A stretch of 58,551 nt of DNA from Fastidiosipila sp964627125 (lineage in GTDB: Bacteria; Bacillota; Clostridia; Saccharofermentanales; Fastidiosipilaceae), in assembly GCA_964627125.1 (NCBI GenBank), contig CAZVJQ010000008.1:1-58551 (forward strand), in the 5' to 3' direction. Positions 25,876 through 34,649 of the stretch are shown one piece after another. The stretch's first letter is position 1. Every line of letters starts with the position of its first letter. The notes under the pieces are model-generated. The model saw only the letters and a program-made list of their open reading frames with translations, was not told where the DNA came from and made no database searches. A program made the position numbers and the translations under genes.

Positions 25876-27432
25876 CTATCCCTTATACTTTCCCTTTAAA
25901 TAAGTAGCTATCTCTTCTAAATGAAAACCTCTAGAGCCTTTAATTAAGATTATACTCTCTTTAATGTCTTCTAACTCTAAAGCTCCAATAATAGTTTCAT
26001 TAGTTGAGAAAGATTTAGCTATAGATTGATCCTTATTATTTTCATTTATTACCTTCAGCATATTATCTGCTTCAGGACCGATTAGATATACTTTATCAAA
26101 ATCATGTTCCTTTATTGAATTAGCGATATCTTCATGTAGTTTTTTACTATACTCACCTAATTCATTAACTCCACCAATTATAGCTATTTTGCTTCTATAA
26201 TTGAGATTATTTTCTATCAATGAAGACAAAATAAATGCAGATTTCATAGACTCTGGGCTTGCATTATATGAGTCATCTATTAATAGATTGTTGTTAGCTA
26301 GTTTATGCAGCTCTTGTCTACCTGAACTTATCTTAAATTCATTTTCAAAACTTTTTACTATTGCGGCTAAGTCTTCATCAAATATATCAGCTGTTGCAAT
26401 AGCGAATAAGATATTTTCGACTAACTGTGGTCCCCATGCATGTAATTTGATTTCTACTAATTCATTGAGTTCAGCACCCAAACCTTTATATATATTAAAC
26501 TTAATACCCTCATTAGTTACTTCAAGATTATCCGCATGGTAGCGAATACCACTAACTAAGCCAGGTAATATTTTTTGAGTAAAACTTTCTTCTGCCTCAT
26601 TAGAGAGTTGTTCGATTGCGTCTTCTGTAACTTCTTCTAATTTACTATCTTCTTCTAAGATGCTTCTCATAGACTTACCTAATCCTGCGCTATCTAGTAG
26701 AACAATAGGTCTATTCTCTACTTCAGTTCTAGCAAGTTCTAATAGATAAGGATCCTCCGCATTAATTATTAATGGAGCATGTTTCTTGGCGCCGATGAGG
26801 ATTTCGGATTTCGCCTCAAGAATCTCTTGTCGAGAACCTAAAAACTCAATGTGAGAAGTTCCAATATTTGTCAAAATACAAATGTCTGGGTTGCTTGCTA
26901 TTGAAGTTGCCTCAATCTGGCCACGTCCATCCATACCGAGTTCAATTACAGCAAAATCACTATCTTCCTCAATAGCAAAGATAGTATAAGGAACACCAAA
27001 ATTATTATTCAAGTTTTTATCTGTTTTATATACTTTATTGTTAACAGATAGTGCCTGACTCACTGCATCCTTAGTACTAGTCTTACCTACTGAACCACTA
27101 ATAGCTATAAATTTAGTTTCTAGTTTATCTCTATACAATCTAGCGATGTCTAAAAGCGCTTGATTAGTGTCCTTAACTAGAACTATTGGTAAATCATCGT
27201 CATATTTATTAGTCAATTCTACATCTGAGATAATCAGAGCTTTAGCACCAGCTTCAATAGCTTGTGCCAAAAACTTATGTGCATTATGAATTTCACCAAC
27301 AAGAGCAATGAAGGCTGTTCCTTCTAAATTCTCTCTAGTATCTGAGCTAATTCTTGAAATCTCTATATTATCTAGGGTAGTTTTATTTATTAACTCTCCA
27401 GATGTAGCCTTAGCAATTTGTCTTAAATCCAT
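25876..27432 (-). CDS. murF: UDP-MurNAc-tripeptide--D-Ala-D-Ala ligase MurF
   Basis: 518 aa from the ATG at 27432, 1 nt after the PBP stop. MurF adds D-Ala-D-Ala (made by Ddl, also in the window) to UDP-MurNAc-tripeptide. Seen: N-terminal substrate domain 'ISSDTRENLEGTAFIALVGEIHNAHKF', P-loop 'AISGSVGKTSTKDAV', 'NLNNNFGVPYTIFAIEEDSDFAVIELG', 'SHIEFLGSRQEILEAKSE', and C-terminal 'LLIDDSYNASPESMKSAF'. It is longer than usual (about 450); an acidic insertion around residues 255-300 ('SILEEDSKLEEVTEDAIEQL') accounts for much of this. murE, usually just upstream, is missing. Confidence 0.95.
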   Translation of the reverse strand: MDLRQIAKATSGELINKTTLDNIEISRISSDTRENLEGTAFIALVGEIHNAHKFLAQAIEAGAKALIISDVELTNKYDDDLPIVLVKDTNQALLDIARLYRDKLETKFIAISGSVGKTSTKDAVSQALSVNNKVYKTDKNLNNNFGVPYTIFAIEEDSDFAVIELGMDGRGQIEATSIASNPDICILTNIGTSHIEFLGSRQEILEAKSEILIGAKKHAPLIINAEDPYLLELARTEVENRPIVLLDSAGLGKSMRSILEEDSKLEEVTEDAIEQLSNEAEESFTQKILPGLVSGIRYHADNLEVTNEGIKFNIYKGLGAELNELVEIKLHAWGPQLVENILFAIATADIFDEDLAAIVKSFENEFKISSGRQELHKLANNNLLIDDSYNASPESMKSAFILSSLIENNLNYRSKIAIIGGVNELGEYSKKLHEDIANSIKEHDFDKVYLIGPEADNMLKVINENNKDQSIAKSFSTNETIIGALELEDIKESIILIKGSRGFHLEEIATYLKGKYKG

Positions 27433-27433
27433 C

Positions 27434-29845
27434 TTAGTATCTATATCCTTCGCTCTTTCCTGCAACTATACTGTCATCATATTCGGGTGCATATTCACCT
27501 TCATCGAAGTGTAAAATTATCTGACTATACTCTCTAACCATGTCTCCTGGTTCTGAACCACCTGCCAATTCAGGATTTAGAATAGACTGTGAACTTGCCC
27601 CTGCTGCTCTTCGTGACCCTGTCAATTTAACATTTAAGTTCAATGACTTCGCTAACTCTCTGGCTTCAAATGCTGTCATACCTGTGAAATCAGGTAGTTG
27701 CACGAAGTTTTCAGGTAGGTCATTCGCTTCTTCAGATACCCAAATATCTGCATCGAAAGATGCTAAATAGCCAGGCACTGGATATTGACTATTAATAGTA
27801 GATGTCCAGTTAATCTCATCATCACTGACTATATGCATTCCTCTATAAGCTATATCTCTAGCACCTTGGTAGAAGCTGCTTCCAATAATATTTCTTGTAT
27901 ATAAATCACTGAATACTAAGTTATAGTCATATGCCTTATAGTTGAAATTAAAATTATCACGCTTAGCTAGGAATTCTTGTATATCTCCATTAATCTTATG
28001 TGAAATCGCAGAGACAGAAATCTCAACATCATGTGAAACTGTTATTACTAGATACTTTGGATCATTAGCAGGCATAAGTGAAACTGTATTGTAAGTTGCC
28101 AAGTCATCTCGTCCATCACCATCGCTATCCTTTGATGAAGTTCCTGTCTTATAAGCAACTTCAACTCCTGGGAAATAAGATGGTCTAGCTGTTCCATATC
28201 TACCAACACCAATCATCATGTCAAGAATTTCGCTAGTAGTTTCTTTAGAGAAAATTTGTCTTTTTACCTCAGCCTCAAATAAGCTAACTACATTTCCTTC
28301 ATCATCTAAAATTGCATCAGCAAAATGTGGTGTAATCATCTGTCCATCATTGGCCATAGCTAAGTAAGAGTTAACTAACTGCATCAGAGTCATAGTAACC
28401 TGCTCACCAAATGATGTAACCGCCATATCTATAGGCTGAGGATCAGTATGGAATAGACCTACAACTTCATTAGGTAAATCAACACCTGAAACACTTCTAG
28501 CTCCAATTAAATCAATATAGCTATAAAAATCATCCATACCTATATCCTGAGCGAGTCTAACGAAAGCTGGGTTTCTTGAATCCCATAGAGTTTCAGGAAC
28601 AGATAAATAACCCTTATTCGCATTATCGTAAGATGACATAGTCCAACCTGCAACAGTTATAGGCTCATCATTAAGTGCCATAGTTCTATCTAATATACCT
28701 TCATCAAATCCCATACCATAAACAAAAGGTTTAAGAACAGATCCTACCTCATATGGAAATCTAACAGCCTGATTAGACCAAACTGTACCTGTCATATAGT
28801 CTTGTTGTTCTCTATCAGCACCTGGATTCCAAGTATCACTGTTAATTAAGGTAGGTGCATCTGTCGGACTGTTTAGGTCATATCTTAGTGAACTTGAGTA
28901 GGCGATTATTCCACCTGTAGTAGTATCTACAACAATAATTTGTGAACCATTATCTGGTTGGTAGGCACCTTCCATATAATCTACTAGTCGCTCAATCTCA
29001 GTTTGTACATCTTCTTGAATTGTTAATCTTAAATTAGAGCCATCTACAGCAGGAATACTAGCACTTAATGAGCCTGGCAAGTTTTGTCTCCAATAATTAT
29101 CTACCTCTGAGTAGCTGTAGCCAGTTTGGCCAGATAATAAATCATTATATGAGAGTTCAATACCTGATACTCCTGCTAATTGCTGATCTGTTTTATTAGC
29201 AAAACCTAAAACATTTGAAGCAAAACTACCACCTGGATAGTATCTTGCTTGGTTAGCATCTGTTGCAACACCAGATATTCTAGCTTCTGCAATAAATTCA
29301 TTAAGTGCATCATTCATGGCAGGGTCTATATTTCTTTTTACTACCATATATACAGCTTCAGCATTAGCTTCTAAGTTGTCTCTAAATGAGTCAGCATCTA
29401 TCTCTAGAATCTGAGCCATACCATCTATAACTTCATCTTTCGTATATGCAGAATTATCTCTTGGACCGAATACATCTGGGCTCACACCTATTGTGTAAGT
29501 ATATGTAGATACCGCTAATTCAGTTCCATTAGCAGCATATATATTACCTCTATCTGGATAGTGGTTAGCTTGTCTTGTATGTGTCCTTGCTGCTAATTCT
29601 GTATAGTTTTTATATTCAACCACAGTTAAGTTATATAGATTTAAAAGAATCAACACTAAGAATATTGCCATAATTATCCATATAACAACGGTTTGCCATT
29701 TCATTCTCTGTCTTGACTCACCAGTTATCTCTCTAATGTTTTTAGAGAATTGAGTTCTACTTATTGCTCTTCTTGGAGCCTCTTGCTTCTTGGAACTTTT
29801 TCGACTGCGATTATTTCTAGGTTTCTTATCTGAATTTTCAGCCAT
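27434..29845 (-). CDS. Division class B penicillin-binding protein (FtsI/PBP2X/SpoVD-like) with PASTA domain
   Basis: 803 aa. A basic, Ser/Arg-rich cytoplasmic tail, TM helix (about 50-70), PBP dimer domain ('NHYPDRGNIYAANGTELAVST'), then transpeptidase: SxxK 'YEVGSVLKPFVYG', SxN 'SRN' in 'LWDSRNPAFVRLAQDIGM', and KTG 'EVAYKTGTSSKDSDGD'. Near residues 725-790 is a PASTA domain ('LPDFTGMTAFEARELAKSLNLNVKL'). It cross-links septal peptidoglycan with FtsW. It follows ftsL with stop and start codons abutting. With one PASTA it looks closer to SpoVD/PBP2X than to Gram-negative FtsI. Confidence 0.92.
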   Translation of the reverse strand: MAENSDKKPRNNRSRKSSKKQEAPRRAISRTQFSKNIREITGESRQRMKWQTVVIWIIMAIFLVLILLNLYNLTVVEYKNYTELAARTHTRQANHYPDRGNIYAANGTELAVSTYTYTIGVSPDVFGPRDNSAYTKDEVIDGMAQILEIDADSFRDNLEANAEAVYMVVKRNIDPAMNDALNEFIAEARISGVATDANQARYYPGGSFASNVLGFANKTDQQLAGVSGIELSYNDLLSGQTGYSYSEVDNYWRQNLPGSLSASIPAVDGSNLRLTIQEDVQTEIERLVDYMEGAYQPDNGSQIIVVDTTTGGIIAYSSSLRYDLNSPTDAPTLINSDTWNPGADREQQDYMTGTVWSNQAVRFPYEVGSVLKPFVYGMGFDEGILDRTMALNDEPITVAGWTMSSYDNANKGYLSVPETLWDSRNPAFVRLAQDIGMDDFYSYIDLIGARSVSGVDLPNEVVGLFHTDPQPIDMAVTSFGEQVTMTLMQLVNSYLAMANDGQMITPHFADAILDDEGNVVSLFEAEVKRQIFSKETTSEILDMMIGVGRYGTARPSYFPGVEVAYKTGTSSKDSDGDGRDDLATYNTVSLMPANDPKYLVITVSHDVEISVSAISHKINGDIQEFLAKRDNFNFNYKAYDYNLVFSDLYTRNIIGSSFYQGARDIAYRGMHIVSDDEINWTSTINSQYPVPGYLASFDADIWVSEEANDLPENFVQLPDFTGMTAFEARELAKSLNLNVKLTGSRRAAGASSQSILNPELAGGSEPGDMVREYSQIILHFDEGEYAPEYDDSIVAGKSEGYRY

Positions 29846-31009
29846 CTATTCGTCCCCCTCACTTGAGCTACTAGAATCTGTTTCTGAGCTACTTGTATTT
29901 ACTATTTCTGGTTCTGAACTTACTGCGTCATCAGCTTCAATGCGAGTATCTTCCTGGTCAGAAGATTCCTCTCCACTCAATACATAAGCTTCAATTCTGT
30001 CATAAACATCTTCCATATCAACTGCATCAGTAGATACACCTAGTGCATTTGAATCTTCATTATAAAGAATTACTAAATCATCATCGCCTTGTTCAACAAT
30101 AACCATTTGTTGAGTATTTGGATAAATGAAGCCTTGATTTTGGGCTGCAATAGCTATATCTTCCAGATTTCTATTTCTAGCAATTCTTTCTAAACGTTCT
30201 GCATTTTCCATAGCTAATCTATTAGTTCTATTTTGGATAGCTGCATTATCGTAATTGACTTGTACAACTTCTGACTGAGCATTTAAAACATTAAATAGAG
30301 CAATGAAGAATGCAATTATTACTACTATACTTATGTATAGTAAATTGTTTCTGCTCTTAAGTTGCTTGCTTGCACTAGCTTCTTCCTTCTTAGACAAATT
30401 AATAAGCTCTGGTCTCTTAGCTGACTCTTTACTATGCAACTTACTTTCGTACAGTCCTGAACTTCTTTGTGAATAAGTTCTAGGAGCCTGACCTTTTCTA
30501 TTTGAAGTTGAATCTTCTGTTGTAGATTTCTCTAATCTATAAATAGAAGCAGCAGACTCAATAGATTCCATCTTGCTTCTTCTTCTTTTATTAGCTCTTA
30601 TAGATTTTTCTTCATTTTTGTTAGATTTATTTTCATCTTGATAAGCTCTAACAGAAACACCTTTATTAACTATATTGTCTGAGTTAGATTTTAAGCCCTT
30701 ACTATTACTTCTCTTATTCAGCTCTTCATTAAAATCAATTTTTCTTATAGCCCTGCTATTATTCCTAGTAGTTCTACCAGTATTAATTTCTCTTATATTC
30801 TTTTTAGCGCGCTCGGGATCGTAAGACTCAGGATTATATAAATCCAGTCCCTTACTATTACCTTTAGAAAAAATTTTTGGTGTAGATTTATCATCTAAAT
30901 CAGGTTTATCAAACCTTGATTCTTCATTTTCCTTAGCTAATTTTTTCCTTCTATTTTGCTTATCATCACCATCCTGATAAGCTCCTATGTCAAAAAAGTC
31001 TCTAGACAT
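29846..31009 (-). CDS. ftsL: FtsL-like division protein with very long cytoplasmic tail
   Basis: 387 aa against about 90-130 in typical FtsL. Residues 1 to about 225 are highly charged and low complexity (Lys, Arg, Asn, Ser, Glu). One membrane helix follows (about 225-245, 'NLLYISIVVIIAFFIALFNVL'), then a coiled-coil ('NRTNRLAMENAERLERIA') and the FtsL/DivIC ending 'LEDIAIAAQNQGFIYPNTQQMVIVE'. The last 60 residues are acidic and Ser-rich. Position between rsmH and the division PBP is the standard ftsL site. Identification rests on topology, motif ending and position; primary sequence similarity to FtsL is always weak. Confidence 0.75.
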   Translation of the reverse strand: MSRDFFDIGAYQDGDDKQNRRKKLAKENEESRFDKPDLDDKSTPKIFSKGNSKGLDLYNPESYDPERAKKNIREINTGRTTRNNSRAIRKIDFNEELNKRSNSKGLKSNSDNIVNKGVSVRAYQDENKSNKNEEKSIRANKRRRSKMESIESAASIYRLEKSTTEDSTSNRKGQAPRTYSQRSSGLYESKLHSKESAKRPELINLSKKEEASASKQLKSRNNLLYISIVVIIAFFIALFNVLNAQSEVVQVNYDNAAIQNRTNRLAMENAERLERIARNRNLEDIAIAAQNQGFIYPNTQQMVIVEQGDDDLVILYNEDSNALGVSTDAVDMEDVYDRIEAYVLSGEESSDQEDTRIEADDAVSSEPEIVNTSSSETDSSSSSEGDE

Positions 31010-31028
31010 AATTTCTCCAAATTTTAAA

Positions 31029-32009
31029 TTAATCTAATTCATTAGTAATTACTTGACTATTTCTAATGAAAGTACGCAACCGTGCTGACTTGGATCTTGA
31101 GTTTATATTAATCTCTTCATCACTGGCCTTAATCCCATTTCTAGGATAAGCCTTACCTAATGACTTCTTAAAACAAACACATGGTAGGTTTGGCGGGCAT
31201 TCACAAGGGTCTTCCCATTTTCTGTAAGCTTCTTTAACCAATCTATCTTCTAGTGAGTGGAAGCTAATAATACAGACTCTAGCATTGTCATTTAGGTAGT
31301 GTGGAATTTCCTTCAAGAAATTTTCCAAATCATCAAGTTCACCATTTACATATATACGTAAAGCTTGAAAACATCTCTTAGCTGGATGTCCTTTTTCGCG
31401 TCTACTTCTACTTGTTTGGGCATTAATTATAATATTTGCAAGCTGCCCAGTGCTAGTAATAGGTCCTACTTCATCTCTATATCTTATTATTGCTGAGGCT
31501 ATTCTTCTAGAGTTTCGCTCTTCACCATACTTAAAGAAAATATTCGCTAAATCCTCTTCAGATATTCTAGCAATCACTTCCTCTGCTGATTCACCCTTAG
31601 TGTAGTCCATACGCATATCTAGCGGGCCATCATTCATGTATGAAAAACCTCTACTGGCTTCATCAATCTGCCATGAGGACATTCCTAAATCGAGCAAAAT
31701 TCCATCAATCTTTTCAATTGAATTATCTTCTAGAACCTCATCAAATTCTGCAAAGTTCTTATGAACTAATTTATAGTTCCCTTCTGAATCAACCTGAGAC
31801 AATCTTGCTTGAGCAGTTTCCAGTGCATCTTGATCTTTATCTAGGCAAAGCAGTAGACCAGTCTTACCTAAATTTTTGTAGATTTCTTTACTGTGACCAG
31901 CACCACCTGTTGTCCCATCTAAAAATACATTTCCATTTTCAACATCTAATGCATCAATAGATTCTTCCAGTAAGACACTAACATGCTCGAACTTATCTGA
32001 TAAACTCAC
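31029..32009 (-). CDS. rsmH: 16S rRNA (cytosine-N4)-methyltransferase RsmH (MraW)
   Basis: 326 aa, first gene of the division cluster. Seen: 'FEHVSVLLEESIDAL', SAM motif 'FLDGTTGGAGHSKEI', 'DGILLDLGMSSWQIDEASRGFSYMNDGPLDMRMD', 'RRIASAIIRYR', 'KRCFQALRIYVNGELDDLE' and 'ISFHSLEDRLVKEAYRKW'. It methylates C1402 of 16S rRNA. The start is GTG with AAGAAGG 5-6 nt upstream. mraZ, the usual upstream neighbour, is absent; lgt precedes instead, separated by a terminator. Confidence 0.97.
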   Translation of the reverse strand: MSLSDKFEHVSVLLEESIDALDVENGNVFLDGTTGGAGHSKEIYKNLGKTGLLLCLDKDQDALETAQARLSQVDSEGNYKLVHKNFAEFDEVLEDNSIEKIDGILLDLGMSSWQIDEASRGFSYMNDGPLDMRMDYTKGESAEEVIARISEEDLANIFFKYGEERNSRRIASAIIRYRDEVGPITSTGQLANIIINAQTSRSRREKGHPAKRCFQALRIYVNGELDDLENFLKEIPHYLNDNARVCIISFHSLEDRLVKEAYRKWEDPCECPPNLPCVCFKKSLGKAYPRNGIKASDEEININSRSKSARLRTFIRNSQVITNELD

Positions 32010-32042
32010 TTTTTCCTTCTTCCCACTTGATTCAATAAAACA

Positions 32043-32054
32043 ATTATACTATCA
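32043..32054 (-). promoter_or_regulatory. -10 element of the rsmH/dcw promoter
   Basis: The minus strand has TGATAGTATAAT at this point, with TATAAT at 32043-32048; no convincing -35 is seen. The start near 32036 would leave a 27-nt leader. The same 12-mer is found upstream of the FemAB gene. Confidence 0.4.
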
Positions 32055-32107
32055 AATTGTACAAAGAATATGAAGAAATCCGAGCAATTTGCCCAAAGAA
32101 ATATTAC

Positions 32108-32138
32108 AAAAAAACTGCAACTTATTAGGCTGCAGTTT
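32108..32138 (-). terminator. Terminator of the rimP-to-lgt operon
   Basis: The minus strand stem AAACTGCA/TGCAGTTT (8 bp) with an 11-nt loop runs into TTTTTTTG. It lies about 30 nt after the lgt stop and separates the translation operon from the division cluster. Confidence 0.88.
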
Positions 32139-32166
32139 AATAAACTATTATATTTAGAATATAAAT

Positions 32167-33288
32167 CTATACTTTCTTTTCTTCGTCTTCTTCTAAATCA
32201 ACATCTTCAACTGGATCTGTTTCATCAGCTTCAACGATTACTTCGTCATCTGCAATATGTTCAACTTCATCTTCTATGATGATAGCGTCTGTATCATCTG
32301 TCTCAACTACGACAACCTCATCAGTTTCAACTTCTACTACTTCTTCATCAGTTTCAACTACAGTAGCTCCTTCTAAACCTGCTTCTTCTGCTTCTTCGGC
32401 GGAGACGTCAGCTTTTGCTTGAGCAAATACTTCTTCCTCTTTAGCTACAAGAGCCTTATTATTACTAAATCTTAGATAAATTAAGTAAGCAACACCAATA
32501 ACAACTAATACTAAAGATAGTAATTGAGAAGCTCTAATTCCAGTATCACCTACATATAATGAGTCTGTTCTTAGACCTTCTACGAAAAATCTAATGATTC
32601 CGTATCCAATCATATAAGCAGCAACAGTAGTACCTCTCTTACCAGACTTCTCTCTAACTCTATATAAGATAAAGAATAAAATTAAATTACCAATTGATTC
32701 ATAAAGGAAAGTTGGGTGAACTGGTAAATTTGGATTTTGACCTAATTCTGGATGCGCATTTAAGTAATTGGTAGTTCCATTACTAATCATTCCCCATGGT
32801 AGATCAGTGTTTGTTCCGAATGCTTCTTGATTAATGAAGTTACCCCATCTACCAATAGCTTGTCCTAAAGGTAAATATACAGCAACAAAATCCATTGTAT
32901 CTAAGAGATTTTTCTTCTTAAATGCATGTAATATCCACATTGCAAGAATTGCACCAATTACACCACCGTAGAAGGCTAAACCTCCCTGCCTGATATCAAA
33001 GATTCTTCCTAAATCTCCTGCAAATTGGTCCCATTCAAATATTACATAGTAAGCTCTAGCACCTATTAATGCTCCAAAAACAATTATAATAAAGTTATCT
33101 AGCAGAAAATCTTCATCTAAATTCTTCTTCTTAGCATCTCTAAGAGCTAGGATGAGGCTTAAGACCACTCCAATTGTAATTATTACTCCATACCAATAAA
33201 CTTCTAAACTACCTATAGTGAAGGCAACTCTATTAAGTGGCCAATCTTCGATTCCCAATCCTGGAAAACTAACTAAAAAATCGCTCAT
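32167..33288 (-). CDS. lgt: Prolipoprotein diacylglyceryl transferase with acidic tail
   Basis: 373 aa. The first 270 residues form the multi-pass Lgt fold with the signature 'PLGQAIGRWGNFINQEAFG' and 'RQGGLAFYGGVIGAI'. Lgt attaches diacylglycerol to the lipobox Cys of prolipoproteins such as the one at 52975-54693. The last 100 residues are an unusual hydrophilic extension rich in Glu, Asp, Val and Thr ('EVVEVETDEVVVVETDD'), ending in KKV. Its side of the membrane is not certain. It is the last gene of the nusA operon, after the two M16-like genes. Confidence 0.95.
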   Translation of the reverse strand: MSDFLVSFPGLGIEDWPLNRVAFTIGSLEVYWYGVIITIGVVLSLILALRDAKKKNLDEDFLLDNFIIIVFGALIGARAYYVIFEWDQFAGDLGRIFDIRQGGLAFYGGVIGAILAMWILHAFKKKNLLDTMDFVAVYLPLGQAIGRWGNFINQEAFGTNTDLPWGMISNGTTNYLNAHPELGQNPNLPVHPTFLYESIGNLILFFILYRVREKSGKRGTTVAAYMIGYGIIRFFVEGLRTDSLYVGDTGIRASQLLSLVLVVIGVAYLIYLRFSNNKALVAKEEEVFAQAKADVSAEEAEEAGLEGATVVETDEEVVEVETDEVVVVETDDTDAIIIEDEVEHIADDEVIVEADETDPVEDVDLEEDEEKKV

Positions 33289-33326
33289 ATCTTTTCCTCG
33301 CAGTTAATATTTTACTTATTAAAACA

Positions 33327-34649
33327 CTAGTTATTACTATAACAAATCACAATCGCTCTGTTTTCTGTTTTTATAAATTCTGCTGTGTCTAAAACTCTTT
33401 CGCCTTTATCCTTAATTTCATTAAAAAGTGAAGTGAAGTCAGCAAACTCAATACCATTTATACGTGCTGTACTAGCGGCGTAGCCGTATTCTTCTATAGA
33501 GTCCATGTCTCTCATGAATCTACCAACTCTAGCATTCCAGTTTAAGTTCATCGCTTCTTCGTCAAATTTCTTCTCAGCAATTTGTCTCTCTAAGCTCTCA
33601 GAAATAACTTTCGCAGTTAAATCAGGTTTAAGTGAACTTCCCTTGATTTCAACAAATGCATAATCTACATCTGCATAAATATTGAAGTCAATTTTATCTC
33701 CAAGTAACCCGCTAGCTCTTAACTCTTCAAAACTCTCTGACCCTGCACCAATAAGCATTTCCAAGATAATTGATACTTCAAAACCGAGCTGTAAGTTATC
33801 TTTACCACCACGTCTAAAATTATTTTCCCCTAAGTCTAATCTATATCCTATGGCAAAAGCCGGGTTAGGTCTTTGCCAAGATAATTCTTTAGTAGGAACT
33901 ATTTCTTGTCGTTCAAATCTAAGAGGATTTAAAATTAAATTAGTTTCTACTTCCTCATATCTATCTAAAGCATCTACTAATCTAGTGATTAAAGTATCTT
34001 CAGCAGTATCAGCAACTAAAATCATTGAGATGTTTCTTAGTGCGAAAATATTGTTCAAACATAGTTCTAAGTCATCTCTACTTATGCTAGAAACTGATTC
34101 AACGGTCCCTCTAACATTTGTGAATATCTCTTCTTCCTTATATAAACTCTTCCTTAGTTCATAAGATAGCAGGCTATCACTATTAGCACTAAGTTCAATT
34201 TCAGACATTAACCTTCTCTTATATAGTTCAATGTCTATATCATCTAAAGAAAATTCAATTATTTTTTTTACTATTAGTTCCGTGACACTGTGGTAGAAAT
34301 CGACTGTGTTTACTTTAAAAATTAAATGCTCATGATTAATTCTTAGAGTAGATGTAATACCCATTTTCTCTAGCTCAGCAGCTAATGAGTCTTTCCTATC
34401 CACTTCAAAAATAATTTTAGCTAGAAGATACATTGTTCCAAGAGGTAATCTTACTATTTCATTAGTCTCAGTATTTAAAAATGATCTATCTACAGAACCA
34501 AATGGTAGAACAACACTCGCAAATTTCTGGCTAAAGCCGACTCTCGGTAAGAAATCCATTCTAAATCCAGACTTATGCTGATAACTTGAGATAATTTCTT
34601 TACTAATCCTATCTCTTCTTTGGTATTTAGTAAGACCTAGTCTTTCCAT
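33327..34649 (-). CDS. M16-peptidase-like protein (YmfH type) lacking the zinc motif
   Basis: 440 aa. The pattern 'FASVVLPFGSVDRSFLN...EIVRLPLGTMYLLAKIIFE' aligns with the YmfH pattern (YGSID...VPDGIAHFLEHKLFE). The inverted zinc motif HxxEH is YLLAK here (residues 74-78), so both His ligands and the Glu are gone. The rest keeps M16 features: 'YELRKSLYKEEEIFTNVRGTVESVSSISRDDLE', 'NISMILVADTAEDTLITRLVDAL', 'AFVEIKGSSLKPDLTAKVISESL'. No signal peptide. It shares one base with the upstream ribF::M16 stop (TAATG) with GGAGG in the overlap, so the two should be made together and may form a heterodimer. Not expected to be a metalloprotease. Confidence 0.7.
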   Translation of the reverse strand: MERLGLTKYQRRDRISKEIISSYQHKSGFRMDFLPRVGFSQKFASVVLPFGSVDRSFLNTETNEIVRLPLGTMYLLAKIIFEVDRKDSLAAELEKMGITSTLRINHEHLIFKVNTVDFYHSVTELIVKKIIEFSLDDIDIELYKRRLMSEIELSANSDSLLSYELRKSLYKEEEIFTNVRGTVESVSSISRDDLELCLNNIFALRNISMILVADTAEDTLITRLVDALDRYEEVETNLILNPLRFERQEIVPTKELSWQRPNPAFAIGYRLDLGENNFRRGGKDNLQLGFEVSIILEMLIGAGSESFEELRASGLLGDKIDFNIYADVDYAFVEIKGSSLKPDLTAKVISESLERQIAEKKFDEEAMNLNWNARVGRFMRDMDSIEEYGYAASTARINGIEFADFTSLFNEIKDKGERVLDTAEFIKTENRAIVICYSNN

